Shown: one piece after another, positions 1 to 13,200 of the stretch
How positions within the stretch are numbered: the stretch's first letter is position 1
Layout: each line of letters starts with the position of its first letter
Assembly (NCBI RefSeq): GCF_000699445.3
Contig: NC_067198.1
Location: forward strand, 32,454,536 to 32,518,535
From: Schistosoma haematobium
Lineage: Eukaryota > Platyhelminthes > Trematoda > Strigeidida > Schistosomatidae
DNA length: 64,000 nucleotides
Direction: 5' to 3'
Made by a program: the position numbers and the translations under genes
The notes under the pieces: model-generated
Seen by the model: the letters and a program-made list of their open reading frames with translations, nothing else
Databases searched by the model: none
Told to the model about the DNA's origin: nothing

Positions 1-180
1 ATTGATAGTTGTTTTCAGTTCCATATGTTCTTCAATTGTAGGAATGCTGTCCATACTTTGCCAATCCTTGCCTTTATGTCTGCATCCGCTCCTCCTTGTT
101 CATCAATGATGCTGTCCAGGAATGTGAAAAATCCCACATCTTCCAGAGCTTCTCCATCAAGTGTGATTGGGTTGGTTCAA
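1..180 (-). mobile_element. RTE-like LINE fragment (reverse transcriptase part)
   Basis: Read on the minus strand this is a piece of the same LINE as the copy at 60896-61819: it aligns with the stretch around 61390-61560 there. It covers the part just after the reverse transcriptase core and is cut by the window edge. It has stops and indels, so it is a dead fragment. The diverged subfamily resembles the 61 kb copy more than the 39 kb copy. Confidence 0.8.
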
Positions 181-600
181 GAATTTAATATCTTAATGGA
201 TAGTTGCTATTGCCAAGCCGCACCTGCCATACAGAACAGTTTTATTTAATATAGTAGTCAGAAAGGACGCAACTGAACTATTTATTTTTACCTTCAATCG
301 AAAATACTTCCATGTATTAGAGTTCTTAAATAGCTCTCTTAGTGGGGAATGCATTAATTTAAAACAACAAGATACCACTAGTTGGCTAAACTATTTTAAT
401 TATATTTAACCATTAAGTAATAAATAATGACAAAGAGTTTGTAAGATAACCTTTGTATCTATTAACTGATAAATCTTAGTTTGATCAGGGCATTGAAAAT
501 CTTATTATTATTAACTATTATTAAATACTATTATAAAGTCTCTTAGTTATTCACACCAATCAAGGCTGATTTTTATTTAATGAAACTCCTAACAATGGAT
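181..600. other. AT-rich non-coding stretch
   Basis: No coding pattern or recognisable repeat seen. Confidence 0.5.
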
Positions 601-661
601 TCATAGGTGACCTATGCTCCTCCACGAGGGTTAACAAGCGTAAGTAAGTAAATAAGTCAGC

Positions 662-695
<34 letters not shown>
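601..695 (+). mobile_element. RTE-like LINE 3' end with (GTAA)n tail
   Basis: The last roughly 35 bases of the LINE ORF (ending GGTGACCTATGCTCCTCCAC, compare 58310) run directly into a GTAA tandem tail at about 640-694. This is the extreme 3' end of a strongly 5'-truncated insertion. Confidence 0.7.
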
Positions 696-1573
696 CAATG
701 GATTCTTAATCGAACTAGAATAATAATTTAGTCAGATATATGTAAAGAAAAATGATTATTATCCATAAAAACCATCAATGTGATAATTTGAAAAGTCATT
801 CTATGTAACATTAAGAATATTCAGTACTTGTGATTTACTTTCATCTACACTGATCAGTGATAAAAAACTTTTTAAATGAGACCTTTTTATATAATAACCG
901 AACATTTTAAGTTGAAACACACTTTAAATAATCTTTATTAATCAAAGTATATAATTGGTAATGCTTGTCAATTGTATGATACATTAGACTACTTTTTTCT
1001 TTCTTTCTTTCTTTCTTTCTCCATTTTTCTTTATTGAATATGATATAAAATATGTGAATAATTGTTTCCTAAAATAAAATGATATAAACTTTTCAGTTTC
1101 AAGTGGTGGTCTATTTCTATGTAACGTGTAAGATGAAAAGAGATAAGGAATTCTCACATAATTAATTATGAAATATGTTAAGTGATTGTTAGAAGTAGGT
1201 ATGTTTCAAACGATATATATATAGTAGATATTTTGAAACTTAGTTAACATATATGTGAAACTATACTTTAAGTGTGAAGTGCTTCATGTCACAAGATATC
1301 TATTCATCTAGGTTATTAAATGATTATGTCGTTCAGATAGTTTTAAAATGACAATTTATTAGATTATTTATTATACTACTAAAATTGTGACTTTTTACTC
1401 GTCTTTTTTGTTTATAGAAAATATTGTTGATTTTTTTTTGGGAATGATGTTTCATAGTTTTGATATGTTGACTATTAGATATAATTATCTATTTCAGTAT
1501 AGAAAAAAACTTTGTCTTTGAGAAGAGAAAAAAATTGCAACTTAAGCTTTGTATAGATTAATGAAATTATTAT
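696..1573. other. AT-rich non-coding stretch with (CTTT)n microsatellite
   Basis: Contains a (CTTT)n run near 995-1020 and short AT tracts. No coding or transposon signal recognised. Confidence 0.5.
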
Positions 1574-1900
1574 TAAAGCTAGACTATCATGGAAAACCTG
1601 GAAGTACTGGACAGCTGTTTCGTCATAGCATGGGGCTCCTCAACAGTGAGCGCTCACGATCCCGCCTTGCGAGATTTGAACCCAGGGCATATCGGTCTCG
1701 GATGCGAACGTTTAACCTGTAGACCACTGAGCTGTCATCCAACGGTGTTAATATCTAACTTCAATCAATCCACAAAATTGAGCCACCGTCCACCATTGTC
1801 TTCAGTGAGTTACTATCCCACAACAGACGTAGTTGAACTACACTGGTGACTGCTGAGGAGTACTATACTAGGACGAAACGGCCGTCCAGTGCTTGTGTGA
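1574..1900. mobile_element. Hammerhead SINE, foldback copy (Smalpha-like)
   Basis: A minus-strand copy of the tRNA-derived SINE (1574-1848) is followed head-to-head by the hammerhead end of a plus-strand copy (1849-1897). The minus copy shows the reversed B-box-like region near 1672-1686. Its ribozyme core is degraded. The plus part keeps CTGAGGAG and GGACGAAAC, but stem II has a mismatch and stem I is weakened. Confidence 0.75.
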
Positions 1901-3237
1901 ATTCGCCTATAAAATTAGAATTATAATGAAACTGAAATGAAGTGACATGAAACCAGATTAATTACCAAAGAAACCATAGAATATGATTAAATAATAGAAT
2001 CCTGAGACAAAACTTCAAAAAAAGAAAGTGAGGAGATTATAAAGTTAACTTCTTTCATTTGTTTAGGTGAAGGTTCCACTTTAGCCAACATATATTAATA
2101 CAATTAACTTTACAAATGGAACATTAGTGAAAACTACTTCATTTCTAACTGAGATTATCACACATAATTAGAAAGCGTTGAATAATTGTCATGGAAGTAT
2201 ATTAATACTTTAAAATTTTGTACAAGAATGAAACAGATATCTAGTGATTTATATTCTAAAACATGACACTCATTTAATTCAACTTAGAATATTTTCTAAT
2301 TTAAGAATATTCACATCAACCTATTTTAATCAATGGTTTTTTTCTGATTATTCAAATTCATCAAAAGGGAATGAACTTTGTACAGAAGTATTTAAACCGT
2401 TCTACTTCATAATGCCTTACAGAAATAATTTTACTAAGACATTTCAATTTCCTATGATTACTGACTAAGTGACTTTATTTAGTCACAATACATCTGCACT
2501 GGTAACGTTTTATAGTTTCTTTACATTAGGTGATAAACAGAAGTTGTAAAATTAAAAAAAAGGGTTTAATGTTAAGTGTATTGATTGTAGTCATTAACTG
2601 ATTGATCTAGTGTTTTACTATCTGCTGGAAAACTAAATATTTAACAATTGGTCGATCACCTTTTTACACATATATTTTAGATGACAAGTGGATCAGTCAG
2701 TTTTCCTTTAGATTTCTTTTCTTTATTGTAAACTCTCCAAAATGTCATCGCTTCAATCGTTCATTGAATTAATCAAGTAAAAATGCTAGGATAGATATTG
2801 ATTTTTAAGCATGGCTTTTTCTTATCAATGTGGTGAAAATAATCTCTCCACCATAATTTCGTCCCTGTAACTGTTCAGAGGATTTTTCCTATTAAAAATT
2901 TCGTAAATAATGACAAATTATCTACAAAACCATTTGTAGATATGAGAAAAACTGAGAAAAAAATCCTTTGGACTCAGATTAATGAAAATATGCGGTGATG
3001 TTTGCACAAAATTAAATTAAGAAAACTGACAATATGCAGTAATAATAAACTGATAATATGACTAAATCTATTGAGATATTACTTTTGATTATGTCAGATT
3101 CGTTGCTTATTGGTAGAAAAGTGACTTATAAGTCACTTAAGAATTGCTCAAAAATTTATCAACACCTCTTCTGAACATTATAACTGGAGGTATTTTATAA
3201 TTAGGAAGTAATTTAAAGGCTACACTTGACTGTCCAT
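1901..3237. other. AT-rich non-coding stretch
   Basis: Only short open frames of low-complexity composition. No domain, RNA gene or known repeat recognised. Confidence 0.5.
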
Positions 3238-3259
3238 TTTATTATTATTATTATTATTA

Positions 3260-3338
<79 letters not shown>
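3238..3338 (+). repeat. (ATT)n(ACT)n compound microsatellite
   Basis: About seven ATT units pass into roughly 27 or more ACT/TAC units. The open frame it creates (a poly-threonine run) is a repeat artefact. Confidence 0.95.
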
Positions 3339-4074
3339 GTATAAACACATTTTCGCCAGTCTTCTGTCAAGAAATACACCAGTATTTGTACAAACTTTAC
3401 TTGAAAATTTGCAGAATTACCTTGAAATCTTTCTATACTTTCCTAAATTTTACTATCTAAATCCTAATTATTGCTAAAACATTTTACATTAGCTCATAAA
3501 TAACTTTCCTGCTTTATAAAAACCACTGTTCAGATTGATCACATTAACGATTTTGACACAACTAAAGGTAAAAATAAAGTTAATACACTTCACAATTAAA
3601 TGTGAATAATTTTTACAGTGGTGAGTTGATCTCATCAGCGAAACTCATTGGACCCAAGCTGGACAGCAAACGTTAGGTGAGGGAGGAAAATGCTCTACAC
3701 ACTCACAGAGTTGCTCTGATGTTGTCCGGAGGAGTCTCAATTAATTGTAAAGGATAATGAAATCTCAATTTCTATGTGTTATATACATGTAATTAAGATA
3801 AAATGAATTTAAAAAGTCAATTTATTTAAGTGTAACACAAGATATTGTCCTAACTAAAAACTTTGGATGCTTACGAATAATATTTATCTACGAGGAAAAG
3901 AGTGAGAGAGGAAAAGATTAAACAACTAGTGACAGGGGTTCAACCATGGTACTAAGAGTGTAATGAGTATCGAACTTTGATGTAAAACATTAATTTTTAA
4001 TTTTAAGCGTACAGTTTGCAGTTGATTTGCTGAGGTTATTATTAAAGTGGCTGTGGGTAGACATTTAAAGTTTT
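3339..4074. other. Non-coding stretch
   Basis: AT-rich with no gene seen. A slightly more GC-balanced patch at 3620-3740 may be an old repeat, but I could not match it inside the window. Confidence 0.4.
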
Positions 4075-4710
4075 GAAAACCCCAGGTAGGTGTTACCTTA
4101 CTGTCTAATATGTAGGACCAGACACATATATGCATCGGTCTAAGGTGGCATTACCTAATTAGCACAACAAAATGAACACCAGATTCATAGAAGCAGATAC
4201 TTCAATGATAGCAAAAACATTTCATACAAGGTTATAATACAGGGAGAAAGAATTAGTTCGTAGAAAATTATGAGGTAATTTTAATCTCACATTTTATGGG
4301 AGGACAAAGAGTGTGTACACCTGCAACTTGTGATCGATCCTAAGCCATGTTACCCGGAGTCTCCAACTGTTGGTCCTGATAATCGCTCGGACCCTGACCA
4401 AGCAGTCTACATCTACTAACATGGCTCAGATTAGAAGTTAGAGACTTCTACAACACTAGTCAGCACTGCGAGTCATGGTAATCGGTGACTGGTTATGCAT
4501 AGGTCACATCATAGTCCATACAGACTGGTCCTATCGTGACAATCAGCAATATGACATAAAGCGCTTCTGAAGAACACGTTAAGGCTGAGAAAAGAGTAAT
4601 ATATTTCGTACAAAGAGCAAGAGGTTACACAGGCTGACAACGCCTGCATGGCTGAGCCATGTCATCTTTTAGCCTTTCTCGCGTTCACCATGGTTTGACC
4701 TTCCTTAAGT
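4075..4710 (-). mobile_element. 3' end of a second LINE family (RSQWRR-type), decayed
   Basis: The reverse complement matches the + strand element at 56860-57460: the tail part with a GATGCATATATATGTCTG-like stretch (4110-4140), and the coding end with the words equivalent to ARG-SER-GLN-TRP (near 4310-4340). Three further copies or fragments lie at 14512-14960 (-), 56860-57460 (+) and 63658-63947 (+). The reading frame here is broken. Confidence 0.65.
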
Positions 4711-7066
4711 ATCACATACTGAATAGCTACCAAAGCAGTAGAATGAGTGGATTATTAATTAATAGAATCTTTGGTCTTAGTGAGTTTCATACGAATCCTC
4801 TTACAAAATAGGTCATCTAGATCGATTCTTATGAAAACAGCTTGTAATATTGGTAGAAATTGAATAAAATGGTCAAAGAAGTGTGTCCAAGTTATCAACT
4901 AACCATCCCTCGCGATATTCATTGAGGAATCCTGTCATCTTAATTAATGCTGTCGGCTTGAGAAAATGAAGAGAAATATTTGAGAACTGAAAGGAACTAC
5001 GCGTTATTAAAGGAGTCAGCGAATGGAAAACGGTCTAATTTATAACCCACTGAAAGTTCAGGCTTTACTATCCCATATGCCTGAAGCGCGGTTGTCCTTT
5101 CACTCTTGTGATCACTACTTTCCTAACAACGTTTCAGAATACGGTCGAGATCAAACAACAGTTTTGATATCAAGATCAACCACTAGAAAGTCCTTGCAAA
5201 CGTTTACCATTGTAAGATCCATTTTGAATGTTTTGTGTGTTTGTGAAAATCCCTCCATGTATATACTTGTACTTTGTTCCTATTGATTCCCTTAGTTGTA
5301 CATTGTTGTATTTTGATTACATTTGAGTTGTTAATACTTGTATTTTTTATTATAGTTTTTGTTTTCTTACGCATTCACTAAGTTTGTGTTTCTTCCTGAA
5401 CTGCATCTGTGTTGTTTTACTTGACACTTGTTCTTGGCGGTAGCCATATTGAATTGTTCCTCCTGTTGTGTGTGATCTATCCAGCCAGGATAGAATAACG
5501 TTGATTTGTTGTGATTGATTTGATCAATTGAACAATTATTGGTTGGATAGCTGAGTGGTTATATTTGTTTAGAACCGCTATCTTACCTAATTACTTTGTT
5601 TTGGTTTCAATCGGGCGAGGGCGCGTATCTAACTCATCCAGACAGCTGTCCAGCAGTCCAAACGTAGTTTGGATCTTACAACCATTAAGATTCTTTAATG
5701 AATGAATTTGAATTTGTATGCTTGTTTGTGAAAATATACCGTATGTGTATGTATATTTAAAAGGATAACCCTTCATTTTTATCACTAATTTAAAATTTTT
5801 TTTTATTAGTGTTTCATTACATATTACATTGATCGTTTGGTCCTACATGAAACTATTGTCATTCATTTTTCCACTGTATATCTCCTTATTTCCTTGCTTC
5901 TAACGAAGTACTCGTAACACTTAAGTGTATTTCAAGTTTGGCATTTAATAACAAAAACATAACTCTGGTTTCAATCTAGGTCATGGTAACTGGTATGATT
6001 ACGTTGGTATGATTCGAAAGATGCAAGTCAGAGATTCCTAAAATGTTTTTTGTATGAAGACTAATGTGAGATACTTCCGAAATACTTGCCAGTGTTCTGT
6101 TTTAAACTCTGTTCTACCAATGACAATCGTTGAACTAGCAGAATATGAAAGATATACTAGAGAATATACATGTGGTATGATTTTGACCGCCCACTCTACC
6201 TACTCCCACTGTCAACCTATCTGTGTTGAGGGTAAACTTTTCAGGTGGCCAAAAGACTAGAGAAGTCTTCTCTGTTTTTGAGGACTGTAGAATGTGTCCT
6301 AGTTTATACTCGTTTCACGTTCCAATAGAGACTGTTTATTATAAACCAAGTAAAAAAGTGGGCATGAAATGCGAGTAGAATTGGGACTAAAATTAGAATA
6401 AGATCGAGAAGGAGAAATTCATATTCTCATTCCTAAGATGTTCGTAGCTGAGTGCGGTTGGATCGGTGAGGTTAAGCGTCTCATATTAGGTCAGAAACCC
6501 TTGATATATATGGCTTAAACAGTTTACAGGGTGAAGTTATAAACTGGCACTCCAATGGGTTCAGGATAAAATTCTTATCACAGAAACGTTTAAGTAACCT
6601 TAAAATAACTTTTACTATGGAACTCAATATTCACAACACGAAATGCGATACCATCTTGATAAGATTCAACACGTCAAGACTACTTGTCTGATTTACTACC
6701 TTCAGGGATATCTCAGCGAGACATTTAATCCAAACGACAAAATTTATATCAGGAAAACTGGAATGATCTTTTAATAGTACTCATTAGTTCACTAATAACC
6801 TCACTCAGTAAAATGTGTAAATATGCCTATTTTAGGTCTCTTTTAGAGCAGTACCCTGACCCTTGTGATTCATATAACATATCTCCAGTCTTCTAAGTGG
6901 CTCAGCCGTAAAGGAAAAACTGTGTGAGAGTGCTTGATAACGTATTCACATTGAACACTAAAAAAAGGTTATCAACCCCACACTTACTAACACACAAGTG
7001 ACCGCATCAAGGTTGTTCTCATGACTACGAAATGTAGATTTTTTAAAAGTAACCAACGAATTACAA
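4711..7066. other. Region upstream of CFAP58, nothing firm
   Basis: AT-rich. An open frame at 5023-5286 (87 codons) has no recognisable domain, and I would not call it a gene. 5290-5560 is T-rich and could be an old LTR or UTR. No promoter element can be assigned with confidence to the gene that starts at 7067. Confidence 0.4.
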
Positions 7067-7204
7067 ATGAATCAACAACCGAATACATCTGATGTAAGAG
7101 ATAAAAGTTTTTCAAATTATTTTAAGGCCGACGTCACGAAAGTGACAATAAAATCTGCCGTTGATGATGAGACCTACGAGGCTCTGAAGTGTGGTTTTGA
7201 CGAG
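7067..7204 (+). CDS. CFAP58: CFAP58 exon 1
   Basis: 46 codons, from the first ATG after the in-frame stop at 7022 to the donor GTAAAC at 7205 (phase 0). The end ([16 protein letters not shown]) aligns with the human stretch before VLHEL. The N-terminal 25 residues are not conserved, so the start rests on ATG position and frame only. Confidence 0.85.
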
Positions 7205-10200
7205 GTAAACCTTAGAAATTTTCAGGTGAATAAAAATTAACAACCAGGTTCTGAGAGAATTGGAGGGAAATAAAAATTTGGAGAAATTCAAGGAAGGGTA
7301 TGAAAAGTTAATGAGGGCATTTTCCAAATCTCATGATAATGAAAAACTGTTAATGCGAAAGTGTAGAGAGCTGAAATCAGAAATTATTTCAAGTTCTGCG
7401 AAGGTTGCGCAGGCCGCAAACATTTCCAGTGATGATCCAAATAACGTCACGAATCTTAAACGGGAAATCGAGCAGGCATGGAAGATGGTCGACGCTGCTG
7501 CTGACAGAGAATCTAAAGCTCATGCAACAATTAAAGATCTCAAGGAAGAAATAGCAAACTTAAGCAAGTTACTGGAACGCACTGACGCTGACGCAGCCGG
7601 ATCAGAAAGGTAATGATATATACTGTTATTTTCGATGGACACTCAAGGAGTAGTCCTGTTTTAAAAGGTTATTTCTAACTGTTATCCTCCTTACCACTGA
7701 CCAATTTAAGCCAGAAAGCCAAAAGAATCATAAAATAATAAAATATAACTGTAGTCGGAGATCAGTGAGGTTTCCAATGGTTTAGTAGCTTCCAAGTGTC
7801 CAAAATCTTTGAAATTATGTTTGGATTGGGAGCTAGCATTCGTTTGAACCAAAGTTACAGTTCGCTTACTCTCAAACAAGGATTAGTTAAAAAAAAACGA
7901 TCATAACTAACGATCTAATTGTATATCTCTATCTTGAACAGGACGCAAATGTATCGCTACTTTGGCACAACGGAGGCCAATAGTGAAAATTTGCAGTCAC
8001 TTAGAATGTATTAACACTTAAAACTACTTAAAAAATAAGGATGTTTAGATTACTTTCTTCAAGAAAGCCAACGACCACATGAGGATGCCGCGTGTTAAAC
8101 TAGATACTTTATGTGAACTTAATCATAAGCACGTATGACATAGATTTGTTTGTTTTGCTCTCACACATTCATAAATGTGAAGCCCAACTAATCTAACACA
8201 GTATGAATAGGCTACATTTTGTCCGTGGTGTTTTGCAAACTGATTGAGCATTTCGACGTTGATGTGAAGGAATAAGCCTACTTGTTCTCATATTTTAAAA
8301 CTTCGGGATCTTTTAGCAAGTGCATTTCGGAGAATAAAGAAACTTTATGCGCACAAAATATCGGGTTTCTTTTGACGGATTACTTGGTTTGGTCTTGGAA
8401 ATCTGTAAAAATCACACTAAGTAAATCCTTCGGATGAAAAATAGAATGGTTATACTGTGCTGATTCGTAGTAATTATTATAATGTAATATGTAATTGTGA
8501 TAACTAGAAGTATTTGAATCATAGTACAAACTAAGAACCCCAGAAATAACTCAGTTGAACCAAGAAGTATTAGATGGGCACGAACAAACGCATTCTATTT
8601 GGAATTTGAAATCAAGCAGTCAACAAGTACAAAGGAATCATTAGTTCATATAAACACCCCATCCGCCACAGCTTAAATGAGAATCCAAATTTCTGCAGTA
8701 ATTTGTGTCTCTTCTCCTTAGGTTCATCGTGTCTGTCCGACTGTGTGCTGGATGAAGACTTTGTGCTCATGTATGTCCATCAGTATTAGAATTAACAACT
8801 GAAATTGGAACGGACACACCTTGGTCCTGGAATTGTATACAGTCACCATGTCAGTCTTGTACTGAAGCCACTGATATCTAGAACCTGGACCATAGATATT
8901 GCAACACTATCCTCTCCCACGAAATAATATTGGATCTTCATATCGCCAAGTAATGAAAGATATGACTTCATTTAAAACATAGTTCTCACACAGACTAGAG
9001 TATTTATTAGGAGCGACTTCATGATAAGGAGAAACAACAGTTGCTATGAAATCATCAGAATTGTAATCATGGTCGAGTTCATTCAGTACTCGTACTTCGC
9101 ATTGACCAAGTTTCCTACAAGAAGCAAATGCATTAACAGGATAAATAATATATGATCTGACATCAGGATTTTATTCTTTTGAAATATTTTCCTAAAATTT
9201 ATTAAGAATGTCATTGGAGAGTGATGAATCATTAGAAAAATCAGCATCTATCAAAACTGCATCAGGTTTTCGATCATGATTAGATTCACTCAACATATTC
9301 TCCTCAGATTTGTAAGAAATTTCATAAGAAATATATGAATCATTAGAAAAAGCCACATCTGGTACAATGACACCTGGCAAGATGTTGGTTGATTAGAAAC
9401 TGTTGTTTCACAAGAATTCTGAGTTTCATTTAACCCTGGACTGCTAAGTGACGCTGCACCACTTTTCAAAGTTGTGGATAAACATAAACAATCATCAGAA
9501 ACACCCAACTTAGTAGGATCACGATTGCAAATTTTAGCATTAGTTGCAGCGGAATGAACCTTAGTATTATAGACTGACTGAATGTATCCAACTTCACCAC
9601 ATCTAAAATTACAAAATACGCAAGAATTAAATGGGTGAAACCTGCCACAGGACAAATATTGACCAAACTTGTGCTCATCTTTTTGAACTGCATCGCAACT
9701 CCTCAATGAACTTTCTGCATAACCTTGCGTACGCACCTGATTGGGATGACGTAGTAATGTAGTGGAATTTTGATGACCTGGTGAATCATCTTACGAAATT
9801 TTCCTTCTTTACCGCACTTGAAATTTGTATACTTAACATGGTCTAGCAGTAGTTCCTTGAGAGCTGCATGAGAAAGCACGAACAAACGTATTGTACTTAG
9901 AATTTGAAAACAAGCAGTCAATAAGTACAAAGAAATCATTAGTTCATACAAACACCACAGTAATATTTCTATACAGTTATTTCAAAACAAGGAACACAAA
10001 CGGTCCGTAATTCTTTATTTTTTAGAAGGAACCAATCTACTGAAGCTTGAAAAATCCTGAAAGTAATATATTTATGCAATATTCACGTAGTAGAAAAGCC
10101 TAAGGTAAGACATCAAGATCTTAGAAGTAGAACAGAAACATTCAAAACCATTTTAGGGTGAAGAAAATGTCTATTCAAAGATGTGATTTCTAAAATTGCT

Positions 10201-13200
10201 GTTAACTAGACATGCTTTGGTAAATATGTTAATTTATCAAGGTGTGTTGGAGTAAAGTTGCTTATCAGTGGATGGAAATTTAATTCTATTTAACAAAACC
10301 TGCTTCAGCCACTCAACAGAATTCTCTGAAACTATAAAACACTGAAATTGATGCAAACAGTATGCATACATTCAACAACTTCTACAAAGTTTAGTAGGTC
10401 GTAAACTAGTGTTGAATAACCGGAAGTCTTGTATTCATTTAACTAAGAACATAGAACATTGCGAGGAAGAACGTATGAATAAAGCAACTCGTTTATGAGT
10501 AATTTGTGTTCACTGAACACCTATTAGTATTCCAAAGAAAGAGTAAGAATAAAAATGTACGGAATTACAGATCCATTTAATCACTTAATAACATCAAATG
10601 AGCATTTGCCTTAAATGTTCATTAAAAAGTGATCTGTCCTCTGAATTTTGTATTTTAATGTTAAAATGTGAATAATAAATCAATTGAAGGATTGGATTAG
10701 CACGTAAATGACTAAACGAATATGATGATGGTTACTACTTCGTAATAAACAAACTGTTTTTTTTTGTTATATACAATACCAGCTCATTCGACAGTAAAAT
10801 GTTTGTGTTGATCATGAAATTTAAGAAGAATTTAATTGTAAGGCTGTGAACGCATTTGAGGAAATATTTGCACATGTGTTATACTACTTTATATTATTTA
10901 GTTTAGTTGAGTTACAAAGGCAAAAAGAGAAGTTACTTAAAGAACGTGATGAACAAATTTCCGATAATCAGAAATTAAGAGAACAAATTGAAGAAACTAG
11001 GAATCGTGTTGCAATTTGCCAAAATGAATTGTTGGAAGCACAAAATAAAATCACAGAATTAACTGTAGATCTCCAGGTTAGTTAACTGGAAGAATTTAAA
11101 AATTATGACGCGATATCTGGTTATCTTTCTGTTATGTATCTTAATAGGTCGGGCCACTTAGTTAAAATTTTAAATTTTTTTCTGCTGAATGAAAACAAGC
11201 ACTTTTTGGGGATTTTAAATCAAGATTGTTTTTAGTTTGATTGGTGCTGAATTTTGATTTCATGGCTACTATTTTCCTATTTTATGACATAGAACAAACT
11301 TGTTTGTTTAAAAAGTTTGAAATTGGCACTGCCTTGTCATAAATTCCACTGAATCCCCTAATCTTTGTAAAATAGCAGCTTATTACTCAAAATGGTAGCC
11401 TTAATGACTGGAGAAATTGAATTATAATATATGTTATTTAGTTATATCAACTAGAACACTACGCTGACTTCACGAAATTACAAAGCAGATTATTTTGCCT
11501 CATTCTGAACATAGTTGACTACAATTTATTTTATCTTCAAGAAATCTTTGAAGGTTTATTGGGTAAACCCAAAACTTTATTCAGAACACAAGAAATACCA
11601 TACTATTTGAATGTGATTTCTATGTTATCAAAAGATAAATTTACTTGCTTAAAATTCAAATCGTTTAAGAACCATATAGAGTGATCCTTATTATTGAGAT
11701 TTTACCCAGAAAGTATTTACCTTCGTCTACATAGTTGTTGGCTATTAAACTTCACTTCAAGTATGTATACTGCATGTATAAGTGAACGATATTTTAGCCA
11801 ACCGTTTACTTATTTTACCAATTATATGGAACTACTTTAAAGTAGTTAAAGCGAATTTTGATAATTTTCAAAATGTAGGGTAAAATAGTTAAAATTAAGA
11901 CAATCATATTGATGATTCCTTTTTGAGATTTTATAAGCAACAAAATGACCCGAAATATGAGTAAGTTAAAATATTGAAGTCATCCCATTATAGTATGTAA
12001 CTTATTTAAAACTTTGGTCATTTTTAGCAGATAATTTTATTTACTTTTCAATATAACATTTTTGATAGAATAAAAATCTCGAAGCACAAAGAGAATTGCG
12101 TAAGAAAGAACGAATGGAAAAAGATTTGAAACAGGTACGTAGTGAAGTTGAAGCAAAAATGGGAGAGATCAGTTCTACGTCAGCATCTGTTGAGAAATTG
12201 AAACAAGAACTACGCACAAAAGATGAAGAAAATCGTGCAACAAAAGTTTCTTTGGAGCAAGCTAATCGTCATTTACAAATAACTGAAGGCAAATTAAAAG
12301 ATTGTCAAGCAAAACTTGAACAACAGATTGAAGTTAATGAATCCATCACGGCTCAAATGCGCTCAAAAACAACTGAAGTGAAGGTACAATTTTAGATTTT
12401 CGTGTTTTGTTTCATAGTAAAGTCTTTATAGTGATTTATAGCTTATTTGAATGTATTTCCAGTTTCTAAAACAACTGATTGAGACAAGGAAAACTAGTGT
12501 TAACCATTCATTCATAGAGAACGTACAGTCTAAAATCATTATATATTGGTGGAAAATTGTCATAACGCACGTTAGATCAATATTAGAAATTTGCAAAGAT
12601 GAAAGTTGGAGATTCATCAGAATAATGTGATGATGGTGATAACTTAAAATAAGAAGTATAGTTCTGATGAAATGGAACAATAGAACAATAAATTCAGAAT
12701 GATTGCAGACTCAAAAGTGAAGAGAAGAATGTGTGTTCGCTAGTGGCACTGATTTCAAGTCATATCACTAGTGATTTCTCACTGTTAATCAAGAATTTGC
12801 CAAATAACTTTACTAGAAAGTATATATCTCTCGAATCAAAACAATTCAGTGGTCACTGACTTCATAAATTGACAAAAGTTCTTCATCTAACCACCATTAA
12901 TCCACTTATAACTTATTATTCCAGTAATCGAAGGTTGCTGAGCTGGTGTAACACAACTCAATCGGTTGAAACTTATGGCCTCATCAAAAGATTACATTGT
13001 TTATACTACTAAATTAAATCACTTTCTTTAAATCGACGAAAATACGCAAGTTAACCTTCAACCAATTGAAAGGATAATTATTCATAAAATGCAAAATCAC
13101 AGAAATACCAGTCAATAAGGTCATTTGCAAGTGTCGTAAGTAATACATGAGAATGAATATAATTTTTATGTATAGAAATTTTACTGAAACAAAAAATCAA

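Noticed and set aside
640..695. CRISPR-like or satellite array
   Set aside because: Simple GTAA tandem tail of a LINE, no spacers; the same applies to the other GTAA runs.
3226..3477. Open frame with a poly-threonine run
   Set aside because: Produced by the ACT microsatellite; no other coding evidence.
3600..3740. Hammerhead on either strand (CATCAGCGAAACTC)
   Set aside because: The core words occur on opposite strands and cannot form one ribozyme.
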